Source: Pleurotus ostreatus/Saccharomyces cerevisiae fusant
Taxonomy: Eukaryota; Opisthokonta
DNA length: 49,697 bases
Reading direction: 5' to 3'
Assembly (NCBI GenBank): GCA_024196135.1
Contig: JAMQCK010000148.1
Coordinates: forward strand, 1 to 49,697
The translations under genes were made by a program, and so were the position numbers. Shown here piece after piece: positions 22,143 through 34,530 of this stretch (position 1 is the first letter of the stretch; every line of letters starts with the position of its first letter). The notes beneath the pieces were generated by a model. It did no database searches. It saw only the letters and a list, made by a program, of their open reading frames with translations, and was not told the DNA's origin.

Positions 22143-25100
22143 ATGGGCGACGAAGAGAAGACCGCGGGCGACGCCTCCTACGTCAAGCGCGCCTCGCACG
22201 ACTCCCCCTCCACCACCAACAATGTCCAGCCCGCCTCGAACACCACCCTCTACGACCCCTCGCAGGAATCCATCTGGACGCGCGTCGGCCTCTCGCCCGA
22301 GTCCTTCAAGCGCGCGCCCGGCACCACCGCCGGCCTCGTCGTCTCCGGCGGCGGGCTCTCGTCCGAGGAGTACGAGAAGGCGCTCGCCGAGTCGCCCATG
22401 CTACAGCAGAAGATGAAGCCGCGGCACCTGACGATGATCGCCGTCGGCGGGAGCATTGGCACGGGTCTCTTCGTCGGCTCGGGCGCCGCGCTCAACGCGG
22501 GAGGTCCTGCGGGCGTCCTCATTGACTGGGTGCTGATGGGTATCATGCTGGTGAACATCACACAAGCGCTCGGCGAGATGAGCATCATCTATCCCTTGAG
22601 TGGAGGGTACTACACACTGGCAAGTCGGTGAGTATACAGTTCATCCACTTGGGCTTGTGGCTTATGATTGCCAGCTTCGTCGACCCCTCCTGGGCCTTTG
22701 CCATGGGCTGGAACTACGTCTTCTCCTGGGTCGTCACGCTACCACTCGAAATTACCGTCGCCGTCACTACTGTCAACTACTGGCCGAATAACGTCCCAAT
22801 AGCCGCTTGGGTAACGATATTCTATGTGGTCATCAGTGCGTAGCTCCTCTACTTCGTTCCCGTGCCATCCGCTCTGTCCCCTTCATTGACATCTTCCGCT
22901 CCTTTCCTTCACCCTCGCTACTCCCCTCTCCACCCTTACTCCACCAACGAGAGTCATGCTAACTCCCACTTACCAGTCATCCTTTCCCTCTTCGGCACAC
23001 TCGGATTCGCGGAGGAAGAGTTCTGGTCATCAGTCCTCAAGCTCCTCGTCGTAGTCATGTTCGTGTTCATCGGGATGTGAGCACACTTTCCCTTCTTTTC
23101 TATCTTTATTGTCCGTCCTCCTTCTCCTCTTCTCCCTTCTTTCCCATCGCACCCTCCAACCTCATTCTCTTTTGAACCTTCCCTCGCCTGTCTATACCCC
23201 ACACCGAGCCGCAGCTGACCCTTTTCCTAGCGTCTGCATCTGCGGCGGCGGCCCCGCATCCGGCGAGTTCGGCAGCTACGTCGGCGGCGCGCGCTGGCAA
23301 GACCCCGGCGCGTTTGCGAATGGGTTCAAGGGCGTGTGCAGTGTGTTCGTGACAGGTGAGTGCGAACTCCCTGCTCGAGACTCGAACTTTCGTCCCGAGG
23401 GTGTTATGGCTTCAATATCAGGGCAAGAGTGTTTTCTCTCCGCTCGGACGAAGCCATACCACTGTTAGCGAAGGCGCAGGAGAGCATACCTCCCTTTCCT
23501 ACGACTCCTACGACTCGCTCCTGCCACCTTCTGCCCATTTGTGGCGCGCACGCGGTCTCGGCATCTCCCGAGTCGGCAATTGCCGAGAGCTGCCATTTGG
23601 CGGGGCGTCCGTCCGTTCCCCCTTTCCCCTTCCATCCCTCCATTTCCTGGGCTCCCTATTTTCGCGCAAACTCCTCCCCATGCCCCTCCACAGAGAGAAT
23701 GCCTACTCACCATATTCCCAGCCGCCTTCGCCTTCGCGGGCACGGAGCTGATTGGCCTCGCGGCTAGCGAGACGCCGGACCCGCGCGCGGTGATGCCGGG
23801 TGCAGTTAAGGGAACATTTTGGCGGATTGTGAGTGGGAGGTTTGGTTTTGGTTCGGGAGAAAGGACGTGCTGCGGGGAGTCGTGCAGCTCGGGCTGGCCG
23901 TGGTCATGCTGAGCGCGACGGATAGAGCTCACGACGGAGAGGGCTCGCCACGACGAGAGCGCCTCCTGCTGCCAAGTAACTTTGTCACAGCGCTAACTAC
24001 ATGCCTTACCCCGTCGAGAACGACGTGCTGACTTACGCCTCAGATCGTGGTCTACATCCTGTCGCTCACCATTGTAGGCCTGATGGTGCCGTACGACGAT
24101 GACCGGTTGCTCAATGGGTGAGTGTGGGATGATGTTTCTTTCCGAGGTTGTAGGGCAAGCGCGCGCCTGAGTTACCCAACTCCCTCATTTGTTGCTGACT
24201 CAACACCACATCGTTCATTCATCCACCTACCACTCATTGATTATGCAACCGCTAACGCCCTCACCCAGCTCCGGCTCCTCCGCTTCGCCTTTCGTCATCG
24301 CCCTCGTGCGCGCTAACATCTCGGGCGTCGACCGTGAGTTTGGCTGCTCCTTTTTTCCATGATGATTTCTGACCAATCCTTCCTGTCCATTCCACGACCT
24401 TCACCACTTTTGCTTCTCTCCTCCGCCTTCGCTCTTTCGCATCTCTGCCATCTTCCATCCGCCTCTTCTCCTGCCGCCCTTCTCCTCCCTGCCGCCCTTC
24501 GTCACCAACCTCTGCGTCGTCGTCAACCCCGCTCACCCACCAGACCTCATCAACGCCGTCATCTGCATCTCCGTGCTCTCCATCGGGCTCTCGTGCGTGT
24601 ACGCGGGCTCGCGGACGCTGACTGCGCTCGCGGAGACGGGCTACGCGCCGAATTGCTTTACGTATGGTGAGTACCTGGTCTGGACAGTCATTTGGGCGGA
24701 TATGTCTCGAGCGCGCGACGCTCGGGCGAGACCTTGGTGTGGATGATCGGAGAGCGCGGGATGCGACCATCGCCTTCCTCAATCCCATCCAGCACCGAGC
24801 GTCTCCCTGCGCTTATCCATCCTCCATTCTGAACGACGCGCTGATTCTATCTATCAGTCGACAAGTCCTCGCGCCCGTTGTGGTCGGTCGTCGCCGTGCT
24901 CGCTTTCGGCCCGATTGCGTACGTGCAGGTTGCGGCGGAGGGTGATACGGTCTGTAAGTATCATGTTATTTTTTCTCTTCACTTTGATCAGCGCTCCTTC
25001 ATCATCGCGCTGTTCTTGAGACGTGCGCGTTAAGAACTATGTGGCGCATCGCTTCCTCGCCTCGCCTCCCTTTCTCTCTAGGGCTTAACGCATGCTGACC

Positions 25101-25895
25101 TGCGCCATCAGTCGACTGGCTCGTCGCGCTTTCCGGCCTCTCAACCATCTTCACCTGGCTCTCGATCTGCATCTGTCACATCCGCTTCCGCGCGGCGTGG
25201 AAGGCGCAGGGGCACTCGCTGGAAGAGCTGCCGTTCAGGGTGAGTGGCTTGTTGTTCTTGGATACGCTGTGGGGTAGTGCTGACGGTCCTCGTACAGGCC
25301 CTCGGCGGTGTCTACGGCTCGTGGTTTGGCACGATCCTGATCATTCTCGTGCTCATCGCGCAGTTCTACATCGTGAGTAGGCATAGTGATTGTATGCGAC
25401 GCAGGCTGACGAAATCCTTCCTCCCACCCCTTACGTTTCCTATCATCTCCCCGTTGCCCCCTCGCTCGACTATACGTGCCGAACCTATCGCGCCTTCCTG
25501 CAATACGCCCGTTGAACTCGCGCTACCCTCAGGCCGTCTGGCCTATCGGCGGCATGGCGGACAGCGGAAGCGAGGTCGCCACGGAATTCTTCCAGGCATA
25601 TCTTGCCCTCCCCATCGTCATCGCCTTCTGGATCGGCGGGTACGCGTGGAAGCGCGAGCGGCCACGACGCGCGCATGAGATTGACCTCGATGTGAGTAGC
25701 CTTCCCGCGCGTTCGCTCACGGGCACTCTGCTCCGATATCCAACGACTTTCCGTATCTACACCTTGATACTGACGCCGCTTTCCCAGACTGGGCGCAAGT
25801 CCTTCTTCACGGTCGAGGAGATGCGCGCGTACCGGGCAGAGCGCGCGAAGGCGCCCCTGTACGTGCGTATATACCGGATGCTGTTTACGAACTAG
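22143..25895 (+). CDS. Amino-acid permease (AAT/YAT family)
   Basis: Thirteen exons: 22143..22627, 22675..22835, 22977..23076, 23231..23355, 23722..23828, 24044..24117, 24269..24333, 24544..24666, 24858..24953, 25112..25239, 25298..25372, 25533..25691 and 25788..25895. They total 601 residues, with every junction GT-AG and in phase. About 95 hydrophilic N-terminal residues precede the family motif [13 protein letters not shown] (about 102-114) of the first membrane helix. [27 protein letters not shown] residues, [29 protein letters not shown] and an ALGGVYGSW motif near the C-terminus follow, in the order usual for proton-coupled fungal plasma-membrane amino-acid transporters. Length fits the family. 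Introns are much longer (up to 366 nt) than in the flanking NLR genes. Substrate cannot be predicted. The chosen start follows the CT-rich leader; an upstream in-frame ATG at 21966 would add an unlikely Pro/Arg-rich extension. Confidence 0.93.
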
Positions 25896-26264
25896 CCTGG
25901 GCTGTTAGCGGAGGGAACGGGATGGGGGAGTCGCAGATACATGATGAGGGTGTCTCGAGGGAGGAGAGTGTACAAAAATCGGAAGTGGAAGCGACGGATA
26001 GCGCTCGGATGGGGGGATGGGGAAGACTATCTGTGAGATAGGATTGAGCGCTCGTCACTAATGATCGAATACTAACTATCCATATTCACTGGCTTACGCG
26101 GGACGCTCGACGGCACTGCGGTACTTCTTGTTGGGTGTTTTGCTTATCATTCGATCCCCAGCAAAGCGAGCCAGAACCATCGGCCAGTGGATTCATAATA
26201 TACACATGAGCGCCAACCATAGCCAGCTTCCCTTTCCTTCCTACCTTCCGTCCCACGACGGAGA
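25896..26264. other. Permease 3' flank and ankyrin-gene 5' flank
   Basis: 369 bases with no open frame of note. The last 70 bases are CT-rich (CTTCCCTTTCCTTCCTACC), which suits a promoter/leader of the next gene. Confidence 0.4.
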
Positions 26265-27070
26265 ATGTTCTACACGCCTTCGATCTACGATGTCGCGCCT
26301 TTCATCGCATCCTCTGCCTCTGCCTTTTCCTACATCCTCTGTGGTCTTGTCAGTGCTGTGTACGCAATTTGGCTAAGCCTGCGCACCTCCTTGTATAGCC
26401 TCCTCCAATCGATGAAGCGAGGACAGCGCATACCCTCATTTGCGCGCTTGGTGTCGTCTGTCAGGATCTGTGCATCCACAAGACATTCCTCCCACTCGGT
26501 CGGTCGATCCGTCCTACCGAAGGAGAGTTTTGGTCGCCCTTGCATACCGCGTCGAGCCTTGGCCATGTCGCGATCGTCCAGTCGCTTGTCGCCCGAGGAA
26601 CGAATGTTTCCATCACCTTGGACGATGGTCGGATACCCCTCCACCTCGCAGCGGAATGCGGCCACAGTACCATTGCGCATCTTCTCCTCGACGGTGGCGC
26701 CGACGTGAGAGCCCACACTCGGTGGTGCTGGACTCCCTTTCTCTACGCCGCGAGGGACAACCAGCTCCAGGTCGCTCGCCTTCTCCTCGAGCGCGGGGCG
26801 GCCGTCAATGCTTACACCATTGGCAAAGTCGGCGGGTTCGGACCGCTTCAGCTCGCTGCGTACAACGAGCACGCAGACATGGTATGCCTGCTACTTGGTG
26901 CAGGCGCGGACCCGAATGCGCGCACAAATGATGGGCACGCGCCATTGGACTTTGTCGGAATTTGGCCTGGAGTAGTACGAGACCTTGCAATGCGCGATCG
27001 CGTCCGCCACGCGATTCTTCAGGCTGGAGGAATCAAAACAGAATCCAGAGTCGAAAACCCGCCTGCGTGA
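26265..27070 (+). CDS. Small ankyrin-repeat protein, likely NLR C-terminal relic
   Basis: Modelled as two exons, 26265..26348 and 26399..27070, giving 251 residues; the intron GTCAGT...TATAG is 50 nt and contains GGCTAAGC as a branch-site candidate. An alternative in-phase donor lies at 26358. Exon 2 has about four ankyrin repeats (SPLHTASSLGHVAIVQSLV, IPLHLAAECGHSTIAHLLL, TPFLYAARDNQLQVARLLL, GPLQLAAYNEHADMVCLLL). Its end, PLDFVG then RDRVRHAILQAGG, matches the C-terminal cap of the long-ankyrin NLRs (PLDVIG / RIRAMLLRAGA and LLDRIG / RIREMLLQAGA). No NACHT or Goodbye part is present upstream. The first 28 residues are hydrophobic and unlike the NLRs. It ends 225 bases from the 3' end of the opposing NLR. 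It could be a functional small protein or a truncated NLR. Confidence 0.62.
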
Positions 27071-27295
27071 GGCATGAACATAGATGCTCGACTCATTCTC
27101 ACCAGTCATTGACAGGCTGCCTCATGTATATATATTTTTACGAAATCCAATTTTTCAAGGCGCGTCTGTAATGATTCCATTGAAGAGCTTTGTGAGGCTA
27201 CGATTGCCCAGCGGCAAAGACGCTCGGAGTGTGACATTACAAACGGTATACCTTCCAACCTGCATCAGCTCAATAGTCTCCTCTCCCAGCTTGTC

Positions 27296-30200
27296 TCATA
27301 CTGAATCTTCGACCCCGTCGGCGACTCCCTCGCGCATGCGCATTCTACTGAATGTCGTACGCACTCTTTGCCTGATTTCTTCCCATTCGGAGGCAGCGAC
27401 CTCCCTTTCCCACCAATTGTTCGAGTCGGGGCTCGGCCTGGTCCCCATGTGCCCGAACTGCGCCTGCCGACCAAAGCCGGAGGCGGCGAAATGTCGCAGC
27501 GTATACACATGGCGCATCTGGGATGGGCCATGGATTCCCCTGATGGGTGGGAACGACATGCTCCGACCGCGGCCCCACGCACGTATCCTGCTTCCGGGAG
27601 GGGCAGGATCTGCATCCTCCAGGCGCAAGGACGATAACAGTTTCTCCTGATGCGGTCGCCATCTAGCCCCTGCAGCAAGGAGAGCATCGACAATGTTGTC
27701 AAGTCCTCTGGTCACAGCCTCGTGAAGTGGTGTTGCACCTGCATCGTCATCCATATCCGTGGATGCACCGGCGTCCAAGAGCACCTTGACCATCTCGATG
27801 TCACCACGTCGCACAGCCCTATGCAAAGGGGAACATAAATCTTCCTCAAATATATGTCGCCACTCGGAGCTGACTTCGAAGAGGAAGAGGTGCAGGTTCA
27901 TTGCGCTTCGTTGGAGATCAAGATCGTCACCGGAGGACTGCATCGACACATGCAGTTCCCATAACGAGTTCCTGCGTGCTGCATAGTACTCGGGCGTGCC
28001 GCGCTTCGGCAGCTGTCTGGGTCGTCCGAATGTTACTTGGTCCACGTCTGCACCAGCGGCTATGAGCATTTCTGCGATCTCGATGTCGCCCTCGATGACG
28101 GCGTAATGCAAAGGCGTTCGTCCCCGGACGTAGGCGTTGACATTTTCGCCCGCTCCAATCAGCCTGGCTACAACACTGCGTCTGTTCTGGCGCAAGTTAG
28201 GAATGTCATCCGAGCCTCTGCGTCTGCACGAAATTGCGACCATGAGAGGTGTCTGGGTTTTCCATGATCGCGAGGGGTTCTGCGTCCAGGGGTGGTACTT
28301 TCCAGGGAGCCATTTATTGGGGTCAGGATGACGCTGACGGAGGATGAAGTCAACGAGATTCAAGGACAGAAGCTCGCAAGCAGCACGTAAGGGTTGAAGG
28401 CCATCAAGTAGAAGTCGAAAGCCAAATCGAGGTTGTAGGGGAGCCATGAAGCGATTCTGCTTGCGTCGAGCCTGACAGTCCTCATATGATCCCATGAATC
28501 GTGCGACTGCCGCTGCTAGCTCAGGATGTGCAGGAAAGTCAACCCGTGCGGCGTAATTGAGCCAGTTCTCGGCTGCATGCGCGTACAACGGTACCTTACC
28601 CCCTCTCCTGAGGGGCAAGACCCAGCCATCGTTGGGGTCACCACCCGAGGTGAGGTAGCTAACGCATACTGCAGTAAACTGGTGCATGGCATCACCTTCG
28701 TCGTTATAGAATGGCGAGGAAGGAGGAAGGGCACGTAGGTACTCCAGGACAGACGCATGAGCGAAGCGGACATCACTGCTCTTGGGGTCGACCGACAAGA
28801 ATGTCGACCCAATATGGGCGATGACATCGTCGGGAGAGGTAGGGCGGAAGCGAGGCGAAAAGACAGGGACGGGGCTGGAGTAGTCAAAAGCCATGATCTC
28901 CGCAAGCTCTTCTTTGAGCAGCGGCTGGCGACTAAAGAGAAGCCACATGAGAAGCCGACGAACGTCGGCGCGATCGCGCTCGTCGATCTGGGCGAAAATT
29001 TCGTCGTACAGGGCGCGGAGATCAGAAGGCAAAGATGCGAGGCGCTCGTTCACTTTGAGGGGGAAGGCGGCGACGAGAGCGAGTTGTTGCGCTTGCAAAG
29101 CAACCCAGCGAAAGCTATCAGATGAGTTAGTCATCGCAAAAGCACTACTGGCAGACGCTGCAACGTACTTTCCCTCGGCGCCGGCGGCAAGGGCGCTGCG
29201 CGCTGGACGGGAATTCCGAATCTTGGACAACATACCATCCTTCGCAAAAGTCTCGTCTAGGAGAATGCTGATGTCCCTAGCGACCGCGTCCGGGGACATA
29301 AGGACTTGATCGTCTGCTAGCCGTTCGAGTTCCGCTCGAGCCGAAAGCTCCGACCGGCTGGAGACGAGGATAGAGACATTGTCGCGCTCTCGGAGGTTGC
29401 GGATGAACTGTAGTACTTTCATGTCCTCGGTCTCGTCGAGGGCATCAATCATAATGAATACGCGTGAGCTACAGTCATCGAGTATATGGTTCGTGTAGTA
29501 TCCCAGGTCGTCCAGGGATGGCTGTTTCCTTCCTCGTACGTGTTGCTTGCGAGCGCGCGAGAGAAAGGGGACAATTTCAGGCATATGATGGACAAGTTGG
29601 CAGAGCATAGAGGACAGTAGAACCGTCAGGTCCCTGGCGATGGCGTTGTTCGTCGCATCAAAGACGTGGCCCAAGGCGAGGCAACATCCAGTGGTGGTGC
29701 AGAAGGTCTGGATATCGCGGTCTGCTGCTGCGCTGGGCAGGGTGTGAGGACTTCGCCGGAGAGGGCATTCGTAGGATCACGCACATCATGGTACTCTTCC
29801 CCGATCCCGCTGTGAATGAGCGTCAGCACTAGCAGCTCCGCATTGGCCAGCGACGCACCTTTCCCATGTAACCACAAGACGCGCGTAGTCCCCGCCTTGA
29901 ACTTGGTAAATGCTTTGCCATCCAGAAACCAGGAGCCGGTCGAGCGCGCGCGATGACGCAAAAGGTTGTTAATTTTGATCGAAGAGTCTGGGAATCCTAG
30001 CCAGTCGAAGATACGGTCCACCTCGTCGTCCTCTGCGAGGATGTCAGTCGCGAGTGGGTCACACATCGGGACAACCTGCCTCTATCTTGCCGAAGGGCGT
30101 CAGAGTAAAGAAGTAGGACGCGCTGGATATCCTCCAGAATCGCCCGGTTGTCGTTTATCTGCTGTTCGCTCGTGAGAGCATGCGCAAGGATAGCCCCTGC

Positions 30201-31246
30201 TTGACGTCTTCAGCGTACAACTCGCAGACGAGCACACTTGTACGTACCGTGCATATCCTGGGCGATCTTCGCGATACGCGCCAGAGAGGTGCGAGTCATA
30301 TCCTGGCCCTGCTGAATAGCTGGAGAGAAATGTTAGTAAAAGCGAGAGCACACAAGAGCAAGGCCAACGTACACGTCATACTATGTCCGAGGATGTCCAT
30401 CGTCTTCTCGACACTGAGCAGGGTGACCGCAGAGAGCGTCTCGTGATGGTTTGTTGCCAGACGCTGCAGGTCCGCCAGAGCTTCCGCTAGCTCATGCGAT
30501 TGCTTGAACTTGTTGATCCAGGCCTCTAGCAGATGGTCAGGAGTCAGCAAAGTTATATCGTCATAGAGTTGCACCCACTGAAGCGGCCATCTCGCTGAAG
30601 CTGCGCAATGATCCCGAGGACGACGAGGGTCTGGGAGAGGACCCGGACTGAGGGCTCGCGGAGTATCTCGTTGGCGCCGACGATCTTGATGCGCGCGAGG
30701 TGGTCTGCGAGAGTCTCAAATGCGTCCATGGCTGCGTCGTAATCCTTTGTCACTTCGATGGACAGCTAGACAGTCCATTCGATCAGCGGTGGATCTGCGA
30801 TGGGCGAGTGATGGATGCTCACCTTGATCGCCACGTCTATCGCCCCGAATACGGCCTTCAGAGGCGAAAACGGCTGCACGAAGTTGTCAATGAGCGGTCC
30901 TCTCGGAGATCATGAGACGCACCAGTGTCACTGCGTCGCCAAAGCAGTTAGAGAGCAGCTGCACAGCAGCGGCAATCGGCTTCAGCCATCTGCGCGCGCG
31001 TTCGTGCCCTTCAGCGCGGAACTGCGCGAATCGCGCTGCGCGCTCTTCGATGTAGGCCATGATAGAGCTCGAAGACGAAGCATCGAAAAGTCCGTCAAGC
31101 TGCTCTGCAAGGCTGATCCCAGTATCGCGCTCGTATCGCTCGACGGCCGCTCGCCAGATCTTGATGATGGCGTCGTCGTCGTCGCTCGTCTCGCCTTCTT
31201 GTCGGCGTCCTGCGATGTGCGATTCATCGGGTGCGATGTCGTCCAT
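27296..31246 (-). CDS. Goodbye-NACHT-ankyrin NLR, short ankyrin array
   Basis: Ten exons: 31246..30923, 30873..30823, 30765..30579, 30525..30373, 30319..30248, 30196..30080, 30032..29859, 29809..29785, 29732..29169 and 29114..27296, totalling 1161 residues. Exon lengths 51, 187, 153, 72, 117, 174, 25 and 564 equal those of the NLR at 16.1-20.0 kb exactly, and the proteins are plainly close paralogs (IWRAAVERYERDTG, GSGKST, IMIDALDETED, RADVRRLLMWLLFSRQP, FAHASVLEYL). About four ankyrin repeats are present. The last intron (54 nt) has no stop and keeps frame, so retention would add 18 residues. The intron after exon 6 appears to begin with GC, as in the paralog. The C-terminus is about 20 residues longer than the paralog's. 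Confidence 0.92.
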
Positions 31247-31323
31247 GTCAAGCGCAAGGATATCGAGATGAGATCGAATGTGAGGTGTTTCGTAAGTGCC
31301 GGGAAGAAGACGTATACAAAGGG

Positions 31324-31341
31324 CCTGGGAAGGTCAGCGTC
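31324..31341 (-). promoter_or_regulatory. Conserved upstream element of short-ankyrin NLR
   Basis: On the minus strand it reads GACGCTGACCTTCCCAGG and ends 78 nt before the ATG at 31246. It is the counterpart of 16034-16052. It may be a promoter element or the acceptor of a 5'-UTR intron. Confidence 0.4.
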
Positions 31342-32759
31342 ACAGTGTCTATGCCGAGACTGCTCGGCATGATCAGATACGTCGGAAAGATGCGTAGGCG
31401 TCAACAACCTGAGTTTCATGCGGAAGTACATAGTAAACAAGATAGAAAATCGGTGTCAGGGCTGCACCACGGCGACGGCGCCGACCAGATACCTGACCGT
31501 CGCGAGTTGTAATCCGGAAGGCGCCCCACGCAAATAGTATCCGCCGGCACATTAGACTCTACGGGAATTGCGACCGCTATGACGATAGTATCGTCCGGGT
31601 ACTTCACGGCTTGCGCGCACTGAGGTGCGCGATATGGACTCACCGCTGTCGAGCTCACCGTCAGCTACGCTCGGTTGAGAGCTATATCCGTGGGGAGCTG
31701 GATTATACTCCTCTCTCAGGCTGACCTCACGCGGAATCTTCCGGACCGGGACCAAACCTTGCCGGATGAGGCCGCCGTGAGGACCGGCGCGGCGCCAGTG
31801 TTAAGCGTGGCAAGACAGCCTTGCATAAGCTCGATATGGGAAGAAAAGCAGATCAAGAAGAAGATGAAAAGATAGGGCGGTGGATGTTAGACATGACTTT
31901 TATAAACAGCCATGATGAACGTCGGAAACAAGAAACAATGGCGCCCAAACGGGGATTCGGGATCAAAATGCCAATCACGGACAAATGGACGCCGCCATGG
32001 CACGCTTGTGCATGAGTACGCTCCCCATGGCGGGCAGTTTAACGGCTTTTCATTGCTTTGGCGGATACAGTATGCGATAGCGTGCATACATGCATATTCA
32101 TTGGCACTAGAAAGTAACGAAACTCGAGTGGCTGTGCGTGGTACGGTATGTGAAGGGATGAAAGGGCTAGCAAATGCGTCCCCGGATGGTAAGCTGCGGC
32201 CTGAGACAAGCCCGGTAGAATCGTAGAGGAAGGCACACAGCAATACCTAGGCGCCTGGAACGCGCTCAACTTGAGAAGGTAAGGGATACAGAGAAGGTTG
32301 AAGCCGCGAACGTGATGGGATACAGAGGCGGAAGACGAACACACCAAATCACCTGTATGTCACGGACATCTCTGCAGGACCAGACGTCGAATACGCGTTC
32401 CTTGTTGTGCATTGTAGCGTGCCGAATGTACCCTCAAAGGAGATCCCGAAAGGAGTATCACAAAAGCGGAAGCTTGAGGGCGATGTGCTGTGTCGGCTCG
32501 CGCCCATTGACTACCCGGCGAGCCGTCGTCGTGAGCGATGCAAGCGAAGCTCATTCGACCTGACCCAATGCGCGCGTTTGAGATAGGCCGGAGGAATTGC
32601 ATTCCGCGGATGGTGCGGAAGACTGAGGTGCGATGCAAGCCAAGGCGGCTGACGTCGGCGCGGACGACGGTCGAAGGAGCGCGTCGTGGGATGCAGATCT
32701 GAGGTTCCATGTTCTTGTAGCTGCTATGTTGGACCGCTGAGGTCGATTTGGGCGGCAGT
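31342..32759. other. Intergenic, no supported gene
   Basis: A minus-strand stretch at about 31790-31620 reads GGLIRQGLVPVRKIPREV, then NPAPHGYSSQPS, and is followed by a donor-like GTGAGT. It has coding character but no start, family or continuing exons could be assigned. The rest is featureless. Confidence 0.35.
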
Positions 32760-33050
32760 CGGGCTCATGGACCATCGCGATGACTCATTGTCGACGAGAC
32801 CGAGACCACGGGTGCTGAGTTGTTGACGAAGTTGACGACAGATGGGAAGACCTGGCCTCACAGAAACGTAGGTGGAGTTCAAGCCGGCCTCAAAGGACAC
32901 ATAACATGTTCGACCGTGGCGAGGAGCACGATACTTCGAGCTGACGACGAGCTTGTACTGGGTCGGGAGAGTATGGTGCGCGTCGATCTTCCAGTCTTGC
33001 TTCAATGCGAGGCCGCACGAGCGGAGAGGGTTTTGATGAGATGAAAGTAG
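32760..33050 (+). repeat. NLR-associated repeat, copy R6 (partial)
   Basis: On the plus strand it reads LTKLTTDGKTWPHRNVGGVQ, then ILRADDELVLGRESM, aligning with the conserved block of R1, R2, R3 and R4. The MSDAYEK block and the 14-mer are missing, so this copy is truncated. Confidence 0.6.
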
Positions 33051-33187
33051 AATGCCGGCAGCGCAAGTTAGAACCTAGCTGGAATGGGAGACGGGGAAGA
33101 CGCACCTCTGTCGGGGTCTCCATGATCATTCCTCGCAGGCCCGGCGCATCGAGCGCAGAAACAAGGCACGCTCTCTCTGCGCTCCTT

Positions 33188-33229
33188 TATATATCGAGAT
33201 AATGCGATTATATGTCGAGATAATGCGAT
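33188..33229. repeat. 21-bp direct repeat, 2 units
   Basis: The unit TATATATCGAGATAATGCGAT is followed directly by a copy with one change. Confidence 0.85.
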
Positions 33230-33377
33230 GTCTGTGATGAGTCTCGGAGGGTAGCTCGAAGTCGGACAACGTTAGCACATACCGTTGCAGACTGAACGAT
33301 CTCTATGCACAAGTTGGCGTGTGTTTTCTCCAGTATCATCTTGTGGGAGTCTGCGGTCATCGGATGACAGCGACGCG

Positions 33378-33417
33378 GCAGAGGATGAGACCGTCGAGCA
33401 GAGGATGAGACCGTCGA
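33378..33417. repeat. 20-bp direct repeat, 2 units
   Basis: The unit GCAGAGGATGAGACCGTCGA is present twice in perfect tandem. Confidence 0.9.
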
Positions 33418-33559
33418 ATGCTCTTCTCGCCGCCGAGCGAGATGACCGCTGAGTCCACAACGCGCCCTTGCCAATTGAGAGTTCCGTCGCCCTCCAAGTC
33501 GTCGAGGATCAAAGGGTGACCGCATTCAGCCCAAACTTGGCGGCGTTCGCTCTCGGTGA

Positions 33560-34530
33560 GCCCAAAAGTAAAGTTAAAGAGATGGACCGATGTCGAGCCC
33601 AATGAGGCCAGATTTTTGTGAGTAGGTCTGCCCATATATGCTTGTTGCTCATGTATGGCGGCGAGAGCCTTGTGCGCAATCCTCGGGTGGGCGAGCGATG
33701 TCTATGTGGACGAGAAGTACGGTGGTCCTGACGAAGTTGCCGACGACGCAGCGAGACTGGCCTCGTACATTCGTAGGTGGAGTTCGAGAAGCCTTTGAAG
33801 GGTGAAGGACTTGCAAAAGCGCGGCATGAGGTGCGGTGCTTCCGGCTGACGAAGAACTTGAAGAGGGTCGGGGAATGCGCGATGCGCCGATCGTCGTGTT
33901 CTGGGTCCAGTGAAGCAGCATCTTCAGCAATGCCGTTCATAGTCAGCGCAAAGATTCGCCTGCATTGATGCATGAGTGACGCGTAAGAGAAGGAAGAGGA
34001 GGGTGACGCACCTTCGGCGGCGCGGCGGCTCGATCACTCTGCCCTTCGCTCGCGACCCCTACGGTTTGGATGAAGAACCAGAAGTCTTCTATGGAGCATG
34101 TGTCTGCATTCAAGGGTCGTGTGAAGCCTAAGGCGGGCGTTAGACAAGGGGTCCGCGATGCTTGTAGGTCGCCACGTACCGATATGATGACACGCAATCC
34201 ATCCCAACGATTCCTGCCATTATGGGCTGTTGTAGAAGAAGTTGTCGCTTCGCGCAAGGATTCAGTGCGCGCGCAAAGGCGGGAGAGTCTCCAAGGGACA
34301 CCTGAGGCTAGCGCGTCCGCGCCAGTATGCCGTACGGCTCTTTGAGCGCACAATTCGTACCGTTCAGCGATTCACAGAAGAGGGAGGCCTTTGCCTGGCA
34401 GACAAGTCCGCAAAAGACGAGAGATAAGGGGCACAAAGGACTCGGATTGGACGAGAGACGAAGTTCGAAGTTCGAGATTGCAACCCTGGACGAAAAATGC
34501 GGAGGACAAGTTGAACAAAGCCTTCCAAAT
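33560..34530 (+). repeat. NLR-associated repeat, copy R4
   Basis: The plus-strand frame reads LTKLPTTQRDWP, VGGVREAFEG, then a stop, then AVLPADEELEEGRGM and DAPIVVF (about 33710-33900). MSDA, a TAA, and EKEEEGDAPSAARRLDH follow at about 33971-34040. EDKLNKAFQIGN lies around the inverse of the 14-mer at 34513-34526. Compared with R2, in-frame stops interrupt both blocks, direct evidence that the frame has decayed here. Confidence 0.72.
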
